DNA from: an archaeon
GTDB taxonomy: Archaea; Micrarchaeota; Micrarchaeia; Norongarragalinales; UBA97
Direction of reading: 5' to 3'
Assembly: GCA_020057405.1 (NCBI GenBank)
Contig: JAGVFW010000003.1
Span: 1-64,000 of the forward strand
DNA: 64,000 bases
Made by a program: the position numbers and the translations under genes. Positions 16,247 to 24,640 of the stretch are shown here, one piece after another (position 1 is the stretch's first letter; each line of letters opens with the position of its first letter). The notes under the pieces are model-generated. The model ran no database searches. It was not told the DNA's origin and worked only from the letters and a program-made list of their open reading frames with translations.

Positions 16247-18241
16247 ATGGCTAAGTCTAGAAGCCATAGTTTGAAGTCCTCTAGCGGCCGCCTTGGGCGG
16301 GTGCAGGCAATGCCGTTAAAGGCACTTGCAAAATCCGCAGATGAGACGGGCAAGTCAAAGAAGGGAATGACGCTAAACTTGCTTAAGGGAATCAAGAGCA
16401 CGGCCGAGGTCGAAGTGCCAAAACTCATGGTCGACCAGGTAATTGGCCAGGAAAAGGCGGTCGCGATAGTCAAGAAGGCGGCTAAACAGAAGCGGAACGT
16501 TTTGTTAATCGGCGAGCCCGGAACCGGCAAGTCGCTCATGGCGCAGGCCATGGCCGAACTCCTTGACACTGCAGAACTTGAGGACATCCTAGTTGTCGGG
16601 AACCCGAATGATGAGAACACGCCACGCATCAAGGTGGTGAAGGCAGGCGAGGGCCGCCGCATCATCCAAGGCGAGCGAAGCAAGGCGGTTGTCCCAGGCG
16701 GGGGCTACACCAACATCATGGCAATCCTGGTCATCTTCCTCTCGTCGTTCTTTCTCTTGACTTACGGCAGGCAAAGTCTTGGCGACATCATCACCGCCGC
16801 CATGCTCATCGGCCTCTTTGCAATGGGCGCAATGTTCATGCTCGCCAGCCAAGTCGGCAAGCGGGGTCTCTTCAGCACCGCTTTCGAGGGAGTCAAGCTG
16901 CTCATCGACAACGCCGATAGAAAGAAAGCGCCTTTTGTCGACGCTACCGGCGCACGCGCTGGAGCTCTATTGGGTGATGTCAAGCACGATCCCCTGCAGT
17001 CGGGCGGCCTGGGCACGCCAGCTCACTTGCGCGTCGAGCCTGGCGCAATCCACCGAAGCAACGGCGGCGTTCTATTCATTGACGAGATTGCGACGCTGCA
17101 CGCCCGAAGCCAGCAGGAACTCCTGACGGCACTACAGGAAAAGAAATACGCAATCAGCGGACAGAGCGAAATGAGCTCGGGCGCCCTCGTTCACACCGAG
17201 CCGGTGCCATGCGACTTCGTCCTCGTCGCCAGCGGCAACTACAATGACATGCGTAGGATGCACCCTGCCCTTCGAAGCCGCATACGCGGCTATGGTTATG
17301 AAGTGTACATGGACGACAACATCCCCGATTCGCAGGAGAATATCAACAAGTTCGTCCAATTCGTCGCACAAGAAGTCACTAAAGACGGCAAGATCCCTCA
17401 CTTCGCTCCAGAAGCAGTTGAGGAAATCATCGAGGAGGCAAGAAAGCGGGCCGGCAGGAGAAACCGCCTGACGCTCAAGCTCCGCGAACTCGGTGGCCTC
17501 GTGCGGGCGGCCGGGGACGTTGCCAAGGAGCGCGACCACAAGCTCGTCGACAGGCAAGACGTGCGGGACGCCAAGAAGATTGCGGTTACTGTCGAGCACC
17601 AGATGGCAAGGCAGATGATTGACTACCGCCGCGATTACAAGGTCTTTCTTACAACCGGCTACGAAGTCGGCAGGGTCAACGGCCTTGCTGTGATGGGTGA
17701 TTCCGGCATCATCATGCCCATTGTCGCCGAAGTGGCACCCGCCGCAAGCAAGCAGGAAGGCAGGATTATTGCAACAGGCAAGCTCGGCTCGATTGCAAAA
17801 GAGGCGGTCGAGAACGTGAGTGCCATCATCAAGAAGCACACTGGCAAAGACACGAGCAACTTTGACGTGCACGTGCAGTTCCTCCAAACTTACGAAGGCG
17901 TTGAAGGCGATTCCGCAAGCGTCTCGGTTGCAACTGCAGTCATCAGCGCCCTTGAGGACGTGCCAATCGACCAGTCACTCGCCCTTACCGGCTCGCTCTC
18001 AGTGAGGGGCGCAGTCTTACCCGTCGGTGGCGTGACGCAAAAGATTGAAGCCGCCATTGAGGCGGGCGCGAAAAAAGTGCTTGTCCCCGCAAGCAACTTC
18101 GGCGACCTCATCTTGTCTGCCGATGCGAGAAAGAAAATCGAAGTCATTCCAGTAAACAACATCCACGACGTGCTGCGCTACGCGCTAAAAGATGGCCCCA
18201 AGAAAGCCAAGCTTTTGCGCGAGATAAAGAGCGAGTTTTAG
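16247..18241 (+). CDS. lonB: Archaeal membrane-bound Lon protease (LonB)
   Basis: LonB is the ATP-dependent membrane protease of archaea that degrades unfolded and regulatory proteins. The 664-residue protein has Walker A GEPGTGKS at 89-96 and Walker B (LFIDEIATL). Between them are two transmembrane helices (about residues 155-200) that fix it to the membrane. A lid domain follows, then the C-terminal protease domain with the Ser556-Lys599 dyad (GDSASV and TQKIEAA). The N-terminus has about 40 extra Lys/Ser-rich residues before the usual start of homology; Met22 or Met41 could be alternative starts. It is a single gene with its own short promoter region. Confidence 0.96.
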   Translation: MAKSRSHSLKSSSGRLGRVQAMPLKALAKSADETGKSKKGMTLNLLKGIKSTAEVEVPKLMVDQVIGQEKAVAIVKKAAKQKRNVLLIGEPGTGKSLMAQAMAELLDTAELEDILVVGNPNDENTPRIKVVKAGEGRRIIQGERSKAVVPGGGYTNIMAILVIFLSSFFLLTYGRQSLGDIITAAMLIGLFAMGAMFMLASQVGKRGLFSTAFEGVKLLIDNADRKKAPFVDATGARAGALLGDVKHDPLQSGGLGTPAHLRVEPGAIHRSNGGVLFIDEIATLHARSQQELLTALQEKKYAISGQSEMSSGALVHTEPVPCDFVLVASGNYNDMRRMHPALRSRIRGYGYEVYMDDNIPDSQENINKFVQFVAQEVTKDGKIPHFAPEAVEEIIEEARKRAGRRNRLTLKLRELGGLVRAAGDVAKERDHKLVDRQDVRDAKKIAVTVEHQMARQMIDYRRDYKVFLTTGYEVGRVNGLAVMGDSGIIMPIVAEVAPAASKQEGRIIATGKLGSIAKEAVENVSAIIKKHTGKDTSNFDVHVQFLQTYEGVEGDSASVSVATAVISALEDVPIDQSLALTGSLSVRGAVLPVGGVTQKIEAAIEAGAKKVLVPASNFGDLILSADARKKIEVIPVNNIHDVLRYALKDGPKKAKLLREIKSEF

Positions 18242-18290
18242 ACTAATTATCTTTTTATACTGGAACGGCACTGCATTTCTTTCGATTACC

Positions 18291-18815
18291 GTGAGACGTC
18301 CGGGCATAAGTACGCGTACAAGCACACTGACAGTCAGCGGAGCGAAGAGGTTAATCGGGGCACACGAGCGGGCCATTGAAACCAATACCCGCCTACACGA
18401 ATACATCGAATCGCGTAGAGAAACGCTTGCGTATGGAACGCTGAGTGCGGAAGCCCAAAAAAGCAAAGACACGCGAAAAACGCGCCAGTTTATGTCTGCG
18501 CTTGCAGTCGCAGGAGTTCCAATGAGCTTGACAATGGGCGAATCAGGCAGGGCGATAGTCCCCGCAGTTATGGGCTTGGGAATAGCGGGATTGCTAAGAT
18601 CTTACGGTTCCAACCCCGTGCAGCGCGGGCACGAACACTTGCACGCCGAAGTGGCTTTGGATAGCGACTTGCGGGCAATGGCGCCAATGCAACGGAAAAA
18701 GGCGATAAACGCCTATCTTCGGATACTTCTTTCGGAAAACGATTTTCGGGAAACGCTCATTGAGGCGCTCCAAGCACACGTAAACAAACGAATGTCCAAA
18801 AGAGAGCGGGGCTGA
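18291..18815 (+). CDS. Unknown protein with a central hydrophobic segment
   Basis: This 174-residue product starts with GTG and is not recognised. It has a basic N-terminal half and a moderately hydrophobic Gly/Ala/Met region (about 75-105: ALAVAGVPMSL, AVMGLGIAGLL) that could be one or two membrane-associated helices. The C-terminal half is a helical, charged region (MQRKKAINAYLRILLS, FRETLIEALQAHVNKR). It follows lonB after 49 bp, with TTTTTATA between them as a possible own promoter, and is ended by a short hairpin and T-run. It could be a small membrane-peripheral protein; no function is proposed. Confidence 0.55.
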   Translation: MRRPGISTRTSTLTVSGAKRLIGAHERAIETNTRLHEYIESRRETLAYGTLSAEAQKSKDTRKTRQFMSALAVAGVPMSLTMGESGRAIVPAVMGLGIAGLLRSYGSNPVQRGHEHLHAEVALDSDLRAMAPMQRKKAINAYLRILLSENDFRETLIEALQAHVNKRMSKRERG

Positions 18816-18817
18816 TT

Positions 18818-18835
18818 ACCGGAAGCCCGGTTTTT
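18818..18835 (+). terminator. Short terminator overlapping the next promoter
   Basis: ACCGG (18818-18822) pairs with CCGGT (18827-18831) with a 4-nt loop and leads into TTTTTATA. The T-run doubles as the TATA box of the following transcript. Confidence 0.4.
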
Positions 18836-18884
18836 ATAAGCCCCTTACGGGGACTTCCAGTGCGGGTTTTGCGCTCGCTGGAAG
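18831..18884 (+). promoter_or_regulatory. TATA box and structured leader upstream of the cell-division genes
   Basis: TTTTTATA (18831-18838) is followed at once by CCCC-TTAC-GGGG (18841-18852). A second inverted repeat follows, CTTCCAG (18854-18860) with CTGGAAG (18878-18884). Another AT-rich box (ATTTAAAAAC, about 18914) and a GGAGGT ribosome binding site (about 18976) precede the PRC-barrel gene, so either box could be the true promoter and the hairpins may form a leader or a small RNA. Confidence 0.35.
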
Positions 18885-18989
18885 GGTATCGAGCGGGTTA
18901 GGAGAAGCCAATCATTTAAAAACCTGCGCGGCCATATTTTGCCGGCGCCAATCACGCTTGCAACACCATTTTTTGGAGGTAGGTTTTCG

Positions 18990-19325
18990 ATGAAGAAGTT
19001 AAGCGATTTGCCGGGTCTGGATGTCTATACGGACAACGCCAAGTTCCTGGGCAAGATTAATGACATGATTGTTGACCTGCAGAAAGGCGAGGTCGCCAGA
19101 ATCACGCTCCAGCCAATCGAATCCCTAATGGGAACGAGCCCGCAGTGGATTAAGGACAACACCGTCGCCTACAAGAACATCGTTAGCGTCGGCGACATTG
19201 TCGTTGTCTCATCCAAGCCGCGTGAGGACGAGCCAGTGCAAGAAGCCCCGGCAGCGCCCCAGCGGCCGCGATACGGTTACGTCCCCGGCAGGGCCCCTTC
19301 GGGCGGCTATGGAATGAAGAGGTGA
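18990..19325 (+). CDS. PRC-barrel domain protein (CdpB-like)
   Basis: This product of about 111 residues has a PRC-barrel beta domain (LPGLDVYT, FLGKINDMIVDLQKGEVARI, and a closing VSVGDIVVV) followed by a Pro/Arg/Tyr/Gly-rich tail (RPRYGYVPGRAP). In haloarchaea, PRC-barrel proteins of the CdpB group link SepF to the division machinery. Its position directly before sepF and ftsZ supports the same role here, though this is inference from context. The ATG at 18990 follows a GGAGGT ribosome binding site; the upstream in-frame start would add residues that do not belong to the barrel. Confidence 0.75.
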   Translation: MKKLSDLPGLDVYTDNAKFLGKINDMIVDLQKGEVARITLQPIESLMGTSPQWIKDNTVAYKNIVSVGDIVVVSSKPREDEPVQEAPAAPQRPRYGYVPGRAPSGGYGMKR

Positions 19326-19331
19326 GTTTAG

Positions 19332-19700
19332 ATGGGACTTTTCAACAAACTATTTGGCGGCGCAACAGGTAAGGCTGTGAGCGTTGACGATGCCATGAAC
19401 GCGCTAGAAGACGAGAGCGTCGACGTGCTCCACGAGCCCGCAGACTACTACGTCAAGCCCCTCTCACTGGAGAACGACGGCGACGTTGCCATCGTCGAGG
19501 CCGAGCTCAAGGCGAAGAATGTCGTCCTCCTCAACATCGCACCACTCGTTCGCAATCCCGCGAGGCTAAAGGACAGCCTGTCCAAGCTGACAGCCTCGGC
19601 TTCAGCCCTAGACGGCGACATCGCGCGCATAAGCGAGGACAAGATTCTTTTGACGCCTTCAAGAATGAAGATAGTCAAGAGCACAAAGAAACACCGTTAA
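19332..19700 (+). CDS. sepF: SepF, FtsZ membrane anchor
   Basis: SepF binds the membrane through an N-terminal amphipathic helix and tethers the FtsZ ring; it is the main archaeal FtsZ anchor. The 122-residue protein starts MGLFNKLFGG, a good amphipathic membrane-targeting helix. A short linker precedes the SepF/DUF552 core (YYVKPLSLEN, VVLLNIAPLVRNPARLKD, LTASASALDGDIARIS, ILLTPS). It lies 6 bp after the PRC-barrel gene and 31 bp before ftsZ, with a GAGGTGA ribosome binding site, so the three genes form one operon. Confidence 0.92.
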   Translation: MGLFNKLFGGATGKAVSVDDAMNALEDESVDVLHEPADYYVKPLSLENDGDVAIVEAELKAKNVVLLNIAPLVRNPARLKDSLSKLTASASALDGDIARISEDKILLTPSRMKIVKSTKKHR

Positions 19701-19731
19701 GTTATATTTGTAGTTGGGAGGGAGATTTGCA

Positions 19732-20796
19732 ATGGAAGACATAGTGAGAAACGTTTTGTCCAAGCCCGCGTCAATGCCCGTGCAGCATGCCGGTGGCGAC
19801 GAGGAAATCAAGATTTCAGTAGTTGGAGTAGGCGGTGGCGGCAACAACACGCTTAACCGCATCAAGCGCTTGGGCGTTCGGGGCGCGCAGCTAATTGCGC
19901 TCAACGCAGACAAGCAGCACTTGGCCTCAATCGACGAAGGCATCACAAAACTCCTAATCGGCAAGAGCGTCACCCGCGGCCTCGGCTGCGGCGGCTTCCC
20001 CGATGTTGGCAAAAAGTGCGCTGAAGTAGACCGCAAGAGCATTGAAGACGTGCTCACGGGCAGCCACCTCGTATTCATCTGCGCCGGCATGGGCGGAGGC
20101 ACCGGCACCGGTGCGGCCCCGGTAGTTGCGCAGATTGCACGCGACATGGGCGCCATTACGGTTGCCATCGTCACCTACCCGTTCGCCCTCGAGCGCGCTA
20201 GGACGGTCAAGGCCGAGGAAGGCATCCACGCCCTCCGCGAGATTGCCGACAGCGTCATCATTCTTGACAACAACAGGCTTGTCGAGCTCGTGCCGAACCT
20301 GCCGATGAACCAGGCGTTCCTCGTCGCTGACGAGATTCTCGCCAAAGCCATCGACGGTCTCGTCTTTACCATCACGCAGCCCTCGCTGGTCAACATCGAC
20401 TTTGCTGATGTCAAGGCGATTATGACCCAAGGCGATGTCGGCATGATTGCGGTTGGCACGGGTAAGGGCACGAACAAGGTTGAAGACGCCGTTCGCGGAG
20501 TCAAGCAGAACCGATTGCTCGATGTGGACTTCAACGGCGCAAAGGGCGCCCTCATCCACATCGCAGGCGGCCACGACCTCACCCTCGGCGATGCCATTAG
20601 GGCAGGCGAGATGATTACGGAAGAGATGGACGCGCACGCTGCTGTGAAGTGGGGCGCGCGTTTGGTGCCAGAGTACGACGGCAAGCTCGAGATTACTGCC
20701 ATCGTCACGGGTGTCAACTCGCCTCAAATCATCGGCAAGTCGGCCAAGAAGGCGGCTCCCAAGGATGAGTTTGGCGGCATCGAAGTAATCGGCTAA
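19732..20796 (+). CDS. ftsZ: Cell division protein FtsZ
   Basis: FtsZ is the tubulin-like GTPase that assembles the division ring. The product is about 354 residues and has GVGGGGNNTLNRI for nucleotide binding, the tubulin signature GGGTGTGAAP near residue 120, and the T7-loop region (LVNIDFADVKAIM) with catalytic Asp. It ends with a short Lys-rich segment and EFGGIEVIG, a candidate SepF-binding tail. The ATG at 19732 follows GGGAGGGAG and gives a normal N-terminal extension; an upstream GTG at 19714 is less likely. It is the last gene of the division operon and ends in a strong terminator. Confidence 0.97.
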   Translation: MEDIVRNVLSKPASMPVQHAGGDEEIKISVVGVGGGGNNTLNRIKRLGVRGAQLIALNADKQHLASIDEGITKLLIGKSVTRGLGCGGFPDVGKKCAEVDRKSIEDVLTGSHLVFICAGMGGGTGTGAAPVVAQIARDMGAITVAIVTYPFALERARTVKAEEGIHALREIADSVIILDNNRLVELVPNLPMNQAFLVADEILAKAIDGLVFTITQPSLVNIDFADVKAIMTQGDVGMIAVGTGKGTNKVEDAVRGVKQNRLLDVDFNGAKGALIHIAGGHDLTLGDAIRAGEMITEEMDAHAAVKWGARLVPEYDGKLEITAIVTGVNSPQIIGKSAKKAAPKDEFGGIEVIG

Positions 20797-20814
20797 AATC
20801 GTTTTAACCCTCCC

Positions 20815-20841
20815 CCCGCCGTTTTGGCGGGCTCGTTTTTT
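20815..20841 (+). terminator. ftsZ terminator
   Basis: CCCGCC (20815-20820) and GGCGGG (20826-20831) form a perfect 6-bp stem with loop GTTTT, followed by CTCGTTTTTT. Confidence 0.6.
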
Positions 20842-20894
20842 ACAAGAGTTAGCGCGAGCTTTGCTGTTGGAGGCCGGGGGGGGAGTACACGCGC

Positions 20895-21206
20895 CTAGGC
20901 AATTGAAGTGAGCACTACAACTGCAGCGGCAGCGAGAATGAAGTAGAATGCGCCGCTGCCTACCCACCGATAGACGGTTGCGATGTAGTAGACGAAGAGG
21001 ATGAAAAAAATCGGCAGGAGAAGGACGCCCCACCAGGTTCCCATCAGGGCACCGGCGATTGCGATTGGCACGGTAATCAGGCTGGCTGCTGCGACGAAGA
21101 GCGGCTGGGATGCAAAACCCACATCCGGGTTCTGCGCGAAAGTAAGCAGAGCGAGCACGAAGAGCGCAACCACCACCCAGGTGTCAACGCCATCCCAAGA
21201 GAACAT
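20895..21206 (-). CDS. Small membrane protein, three transmembrane helices
   Basis: This 103-residue, very hydrophobic protein has three predicted membrane helices (about residues 9-25, 36-72 as one long or two short helices, and 84-102) and few charged residues. No family is recognised. The pattern VDTWVVVALFVLALL with a short polar loop is common in small archaeal inner-membrane proteins. It is convergent with ftsZ and upstream of the long gene-free stretch, with AT-rich sequence just before the ATG that could be its promoter. Function unknown. Confidence 0.6.
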   Translation of the reverse strand: MFSWDGVDTWVVVALFVLALLTFAQNPDVGFASQPLFVAAASLITVPIAIAGALMGTWWGVLLLPIFFILFVYYIATVYRWVGSGAFYFILAAAAVVVLTSIA

Positions 21207-21463
21207 AACTACTCATTAGTAGTGCTTCAGAATAAATTGCTTTGCTTTTTAGTTGCGATACTTTGTTTTTACAATTTTTGAACACTTCGAAATTCGAAGC
21301 CGGCCGCCAACGGGAATTACCGACAAAACGCTTCGGCGCCGTAAGCCTAGAGCGCCGGGAGACTGCGCTTTGGACGGCCCTAATATACACCCACCCCGTT
21401 TTGTCAGAAAATGGACAAACCTAGGGGTAAGAGTTAAATAGCTGGAATGCAATATATTGTTTC

Positions 21464-21780
21464 CTCGAATTTTTGGAATTCGAGTGGTTGCGAGAGACTT
21501 CAGGGCCGTTCGCTTTCTACGGATTGCCTCCTTGGGGTTGCCTTGGACTCTCCGACCACCCTATCTTAAAACCCTTAGCGGGGGCGCTGCTTTCCGGATT
21601 GCCTCAAAGGGGAAAGCACGATTACAAACGCAACTAAACAGCTGCGCCGGTTTTTTCCTCCACCCTACCGCACGGGACTCTTGGGGAAATCCCGGTGGAT
21701 GCATGAAGGACCGCCCACCGCCAAGTCGGGTTTTAGTTTCCGGCTACTCACTATGCTTTGGCCAGTGAAAGGGTCTACTT
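21464..21780. ncRNA. Candidate structured RNA in a 780-bp gene-free stretch (identity unresolved)
   Basis: No credible gene lies in 21207-21988, although the window is otherwise packed. Within it are several strong stems: an 8-bp perfect hairpin at 21464-21484, a long-range pairing of 21484-21496 with 21548-21559, a 7-bp stem at 21589-21595/21611-21617, a 5-bp stem at 21673-21677/21690-21694, and a 6-bp stem at 21693-21698/21715-21720. The last two share two bases and are alternatives. GGATTGCCTC occurs twice, about 75 bp apart. A TATA-like GTTAAATA at 21433-21440 would start a plus-strand RNA near the first hairpin. Minus-strand segments weakly resemble conserved pieces of RNase P RNA, but in the wrong order. 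RNase P RNA and SRP RNA are not otherwise found here. Treat as a candidate only. Confidence 0.28.
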
Positions 21781-21988
21781 TTGAAAAGCAATCAAAAAAA
21801 GCGTCATTCCCTTAATGCCTTCATGCGCTTGTAATTCGCAGAAGACATGAAAGGGGCAGGGCTAAAGCTGATGACGCCCGTAATAAGGAGCCACAAGTTT
21901 CGCAAGTCCTGCATTGTAAAAACTTAATCCCCGGCGTTGCTTAAAAAACTATTGTTACCGGGCAGAGTTGGTTGGCGAGGCAAACGGA

Positions 21989-22789
21989 TTAAATCAATTC
22001 CTTCAGCAAAGCAAGGTCGCAGTAGTTTGGGGATGCAAACGCGTCTATTCCTCTTTGTTCTGCGAGTTCTTGAATGAATTGCGCGTATGGTTCTTGGAGC
22101 CGGTAGGCTTTCCAGTTCAGGCATAAAACAGGCTTTCTGCCAGCCTTTGCCCCGCCGGTAACTGCGTCCGCTATTTTCTTCGTCCACTCGACGGTTTTTC
22201 CGGCAGAACCCAGAATGAATCCATCGCAGTCTTCTAAACCCATCAATTCCGCCGCCCGTTCTGGCGTCATGCTCCCGCCGTATATGACTCGCGTTTTCCC
22301 AGCCGTGTCTTCGTCAAACCGCTCGGCTATGGCTTTTCGCAGCAGGGAACAAAAAAACTGGACTTGGGCGGCTTGCGGAGGCGTCACTCCGGCTTTCCCA
22401 CTTCCCCTAGTGCCCCACGCGGGCTCATAACCGACGACTATTTTTTGGAAGTCTTGCCGCGATACGCCGGCTATTTCTTCAAGGAATTTCCGGCAAACAA
22501 GGCCTTGGATTTTTTGTTTTTCCTCGGCTGAAAGGTCTTGCCAGTCTTTCCCCAGTTCGGCCCAGCTCTCCCCGACCAGCAATATGTTGTCAAATAATTC
22601 GTTCGCTATTGCGCTTTTGAGTTTTTTATTTACCGTATCCGAATCATCACCAACTTCGGAATGGCCGATAATAATTCCAGTAGCCCCGGCTTTTTTTACC
22701 TCAAAACAACTCGTGCCGCCGGTTCTGGCAAAAGAATCTCTCCCGTCGCCATCAAAAATAGAAATGTTCTGCGCAATTAGCTTAACCAT
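21989..22789 (-). CDS. tpiA: Triosephosphate isomerase, naturally circularly permuted
   Basis: TIM interconverts dihydroxyacetone phosphate and glyceraldehyde 3-phosphate in glycolysis/gluconeogenesis. All catalytic motifs are present but in rotated order. The protein begins at the third strand (KLIAQNISIF), then GIIIGHSE (catalytic His43), ILLVGES, VVGYEPAWGT (catalytic Glu122), the phosphate loop (GSGKAG), VIYGGSM, and DGFILGSAG. After a short Gly/Ala/Lys linker comes what is normally the N-terminus: PVLCLNWKAY with the catalytic Lys227, and the second strand DAFASPNYCD. The barrel is complete and long, of the bacterial/eukaryotic type rather than the short archaeal type. The ATG at 22789 is preferred over an upstream TTG at 22810. 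Codon use is AT-richer than its neighbours. It stands alone next to the gene-free stretch. Confidence 0.93.
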   Translation of the reverse strand: MVKLIAQNISIFDGDGRDSFARTGGTSCFEVKKAGATGIIIGHSEVGDDSDTVNKKLKSAIANELFDNILLVGESWAELGKDWQDLSAEEKQKIQGLVCRKFLEEIAGVSRQDFQKIVVGYEPAWGTRGSGKAGVTPPQAAQVQFFCSLLRKAIAERFDEDTAGKTRVIYGGSMTPERAAELMGLEDCDGFILGSAGKTVEWTKKIADAVTGGAKAGRKPVLCLNWKAYRLQEPYAQFIQELAEQRGIDAFASPNYCDLALLKELI

Positions 22790-22836
22790 GACAAAGTTTG
22801 CCCCGGGCAAACTAAAAAAACTTCCTATGGGTGCAG

Positions 22837-23313
22837 TCAGTTCTTTTTCTTGCGGCCTTGCTTTGCGGGCGTGGGCGCTGTTGCCGGCGCGTGGGCGTGA
22901 AGCGCAATCTTGCCGTCGAGGGCGGACTGGAGTGCGTCGCGCAGGCCCTTTAGCGAGGGCCGGTCCATGTGGGCGCGGAAGATGAGGTCGCCGGCCTTGT
23001 TGATGTCGAACTGGATGAATTCGGAATGGAAGTCCCGCGTCTCGTTGTCAAATGACTTGGGGTAGGCCACAGGCGAGAAGGTGAATGCGACTTCCTCGCG
23101 GCCGGGGCTTTTAACGACGCTGCCCATTTGGGGCGGGGTGATGGAAAGCAGATGCAGGCCGAAGGAGACCATGATGTTAAAAGCGATGATTGCGACTAGG
23201 AAGATTGCTAGGGTGTAGTCGCCCGAGTATAGGGTGAGGGCAACTGCAAGGATGCCGGTCCAGACTAGGGCGTTGGCGCCAATGTGCTTTAGGTATCCTG
23301 CATTAAGTTCCAT
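22837..23313 (-). CDS. Membrane protein of unknown function, downstream of the DUF373 gene
   Basis: The 158-residue protein has two predicted membrane helices near the N-terminus (about 12-30 and 33-55: ALVWTGILAVALTL, LAIFLVAIIAFNIMVSF). A soluble domain of about 70 residues follows, with alternating strands and helices, and the tail is rich in Ala/Pro/Lys (ATAPTPAKQGRKKK) and positively charged, so probably cytoplasmic. No family is recognised. It follows the DUF373 gene by one base, so the two are cotranscribed and may work together. Confidence 0.6.
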   Translation of the reverse strand: MELNAGYLKHIGANALVWTGILAVALTLYSGDYTLAIFLVAIIAFNIMVSFGLHLLSITPPQMGSVVKSPGREEVAFTFSPVAYPKSFDNETRDFHSEFIQFDINKAGDLIFRAHMDRPSLKGLRDALQSALDGKIALHAHAPATAPTPAKQGRKKKN

Positions 23314-23314
23314 G

Positions 23315-24526
23315 TTAGTACCTCACGACGACTTTCTCGCCGATGTGCGCGATGTGGTTCAAGTCGAGGTCGATTTTTTGGCCCGACTCGGTTTCGATGA
23401 TGAACGTTTCCTTTCTCTTGTTGATGCCGACGATTTTGCCAAGCAGGCTGCCTAGCTCGGTGTAGACTTCCTTGCCTTCAAGCCTTAAGCCTGCGAGAAT
23501 GTCTTTTCTAAACTCGCGGGCAAGAAAGATGATGAGGAACATCACTGCAACGACTAGGAGGAGGAGGCCGAAGAACTCGCCAAAGCCAGTCGTGCCCAAA
23601 ATCCAGTCGGCTGCGCTTGTGAAGAGGACCCAGAAGAGGATGAGCGCGGACGCGTTTATCAAAAAGCTGGGGTAGAGGTAGTTGCGCCGCTCGTAGTAGG
23701 CCTCAAGCGCGTTGCCAATGATTGTGAGGAGGAGGGCGACGACTAGGAGCACGAGTTCCTTGATGAAGATTGCAGCTTGCTTGAGAAGCTCGGTCTCGCC
23801 GCTTGAGACGACCTTGTTTATGCCGACCCCAATGGCGACGATGGCGAGGGGTACTGCGGCGAAGTAGAACACGCTTGAAATGCGGTCAAAAGAAATCTTC
23901 GTTTCAGTGAAGATGCGGACAATCCAGTCCTCGATGCCGATTGCCTTTAGTATGAGGTAACCGCCCAGCATGCCGACAAAGGCGCGCAGGCCGGTGACGC
24001 CGAAGAGGTAGAAGAGCGCCAGTGCCAAGCCCGGGATGCCAAAGACGATTCTGGCGAAGGCCGGCTCCTTTAGCTTGTCGAGGAGCACGAAGTAAGTCTT
24101 CTCAAGCTCTTTAGTCTGCTTGACGACAACCGTGTGCACGCTGTTGATGCGGATGCGGCTCTGCACGAGGGGGAGAACCTGCTCGTCGCTTGCCCCGTCG
24201 GTAACGAAAACGCACGCCTCTGGCTTGAATTGCTTGAGGACGGCTTCAAGCTGCTTGACGATTTCGCTGTTTGCAGTGTAGCCCAGCCGGGGCGAGCCCG
24301 TCAGGGTCGCGATTTCAACGTCGTGGTCGGCTCCAAGCTCGTCGTATAGCTTGATGCCCTGGAACATGGCGTTGGCGTCAACCTCTGCTGGGTCGGCGAT
24401 GGCTAGCTTTGTCGCCGCCTCGCTAACGGCCTTTCGGCCGACTACGGGACCCTTGACTTTCGCCTTCTCCTGCAAGTCTGCGTCAATGTCGACGACGAGA
24501 ACCAGCAGGCGCTTATGATCTGACAA
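23315..24526 (-). CDS. DUF373 family membrane protein
   Basis: This 403-residue archaeal protein has an N-terminal soluble domain (about 1-150) with LVLVVDIDADL, GRKAVSEAATKLAIADP, EIATLTGSPRLGY and VFVTDGASDEQVLP, the hallmark of DUF373. The C-terminal half has about seven transmembrane helices. A small soluble cap ends it (LRLEGKEVYTELGSLLGKIVGI, DLNHIAHIGEKVVVRY) and looks like a short beta barrel. DUF373 is widespread in archaea and its biochemical role is unknown; the nucleotide-binding-like N-terminus suggests a membrane-linked signalling or transport function (inference). Confidence 0.88.
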   Translation of the reverse strand: MSDHKRLLVLVVDIDADLQEKAKVKGPVVGRKAVSEAATKLAIADPAEVDANAMFQGIKLYDELGADHDVEIATLTGSPRLGYTANSEIVKQLEAVLKQFKPEACVFVTDGASDEQVLPLVQSRIRINSVHTVVVKQTKELEKTYFVLLDKLKEPAFARIVFGIPGLALALFYLFGVTGLRAFVGMLGGYLILKAIGIEDWIVRIFTETKISFDRISSVFYFAAVPLAIVAIGVGINKVVSSGETELLKQAAIFIKELVLLVVALLLTIIGNALEAYYERRNYLYPSFLINASALILFWVLFTSAADWILGTTGFGEFFGLLLLVVAVMFLIIFLAREFRKDILAGLRLEGKEVYTELGSLLGKIVGINKRKETFIIETESGQKIDLDLNHIAHIGEKVVVRY

Positions 24527-24640
24527 CTTTTAATCCACCTAAAGCATTTAGGACGGCGGGGCTTTTAACGGCTACTGGCCGGGTCCCGCGCAACACTTAA
24601 ATACACCCTCGGGCTTTATTACTACTGGTTGGTGTTTACA

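Noticed and set aside
21590-21620. SRP RNA helix 8 (minus strand TCCGGAAAGCAGC)
   Set aside because: Lacks the GG after GGAA needed for the tetraloop stem; the segment pairs better as part of a simple 7-bp hairpin.
21500-21745. RNase P RNA gene on the minus strand
   Set aside because: Three short segments resemble conserved RNase P pieces, but their order is rotated and the pairing of the P4-like segments is not convincing, so it is kept only as a lead to test.
21457-21768. Plus-strand frame of 103 codons in the gene-free stretch
   Set aside because: Starts in a hairpin, has shadow-like composition and no motif; the strong secondary structure suggests RNA rather than protein.
21989-22789. 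Permuted TIM as an assembly or annotation artefact
   Set aside because: The frame is continuous through the linker with no stop, and all eight strand motifs are present exactly once; a join error would be unlikely to keep one intact frame. Still worth confirming with reads.
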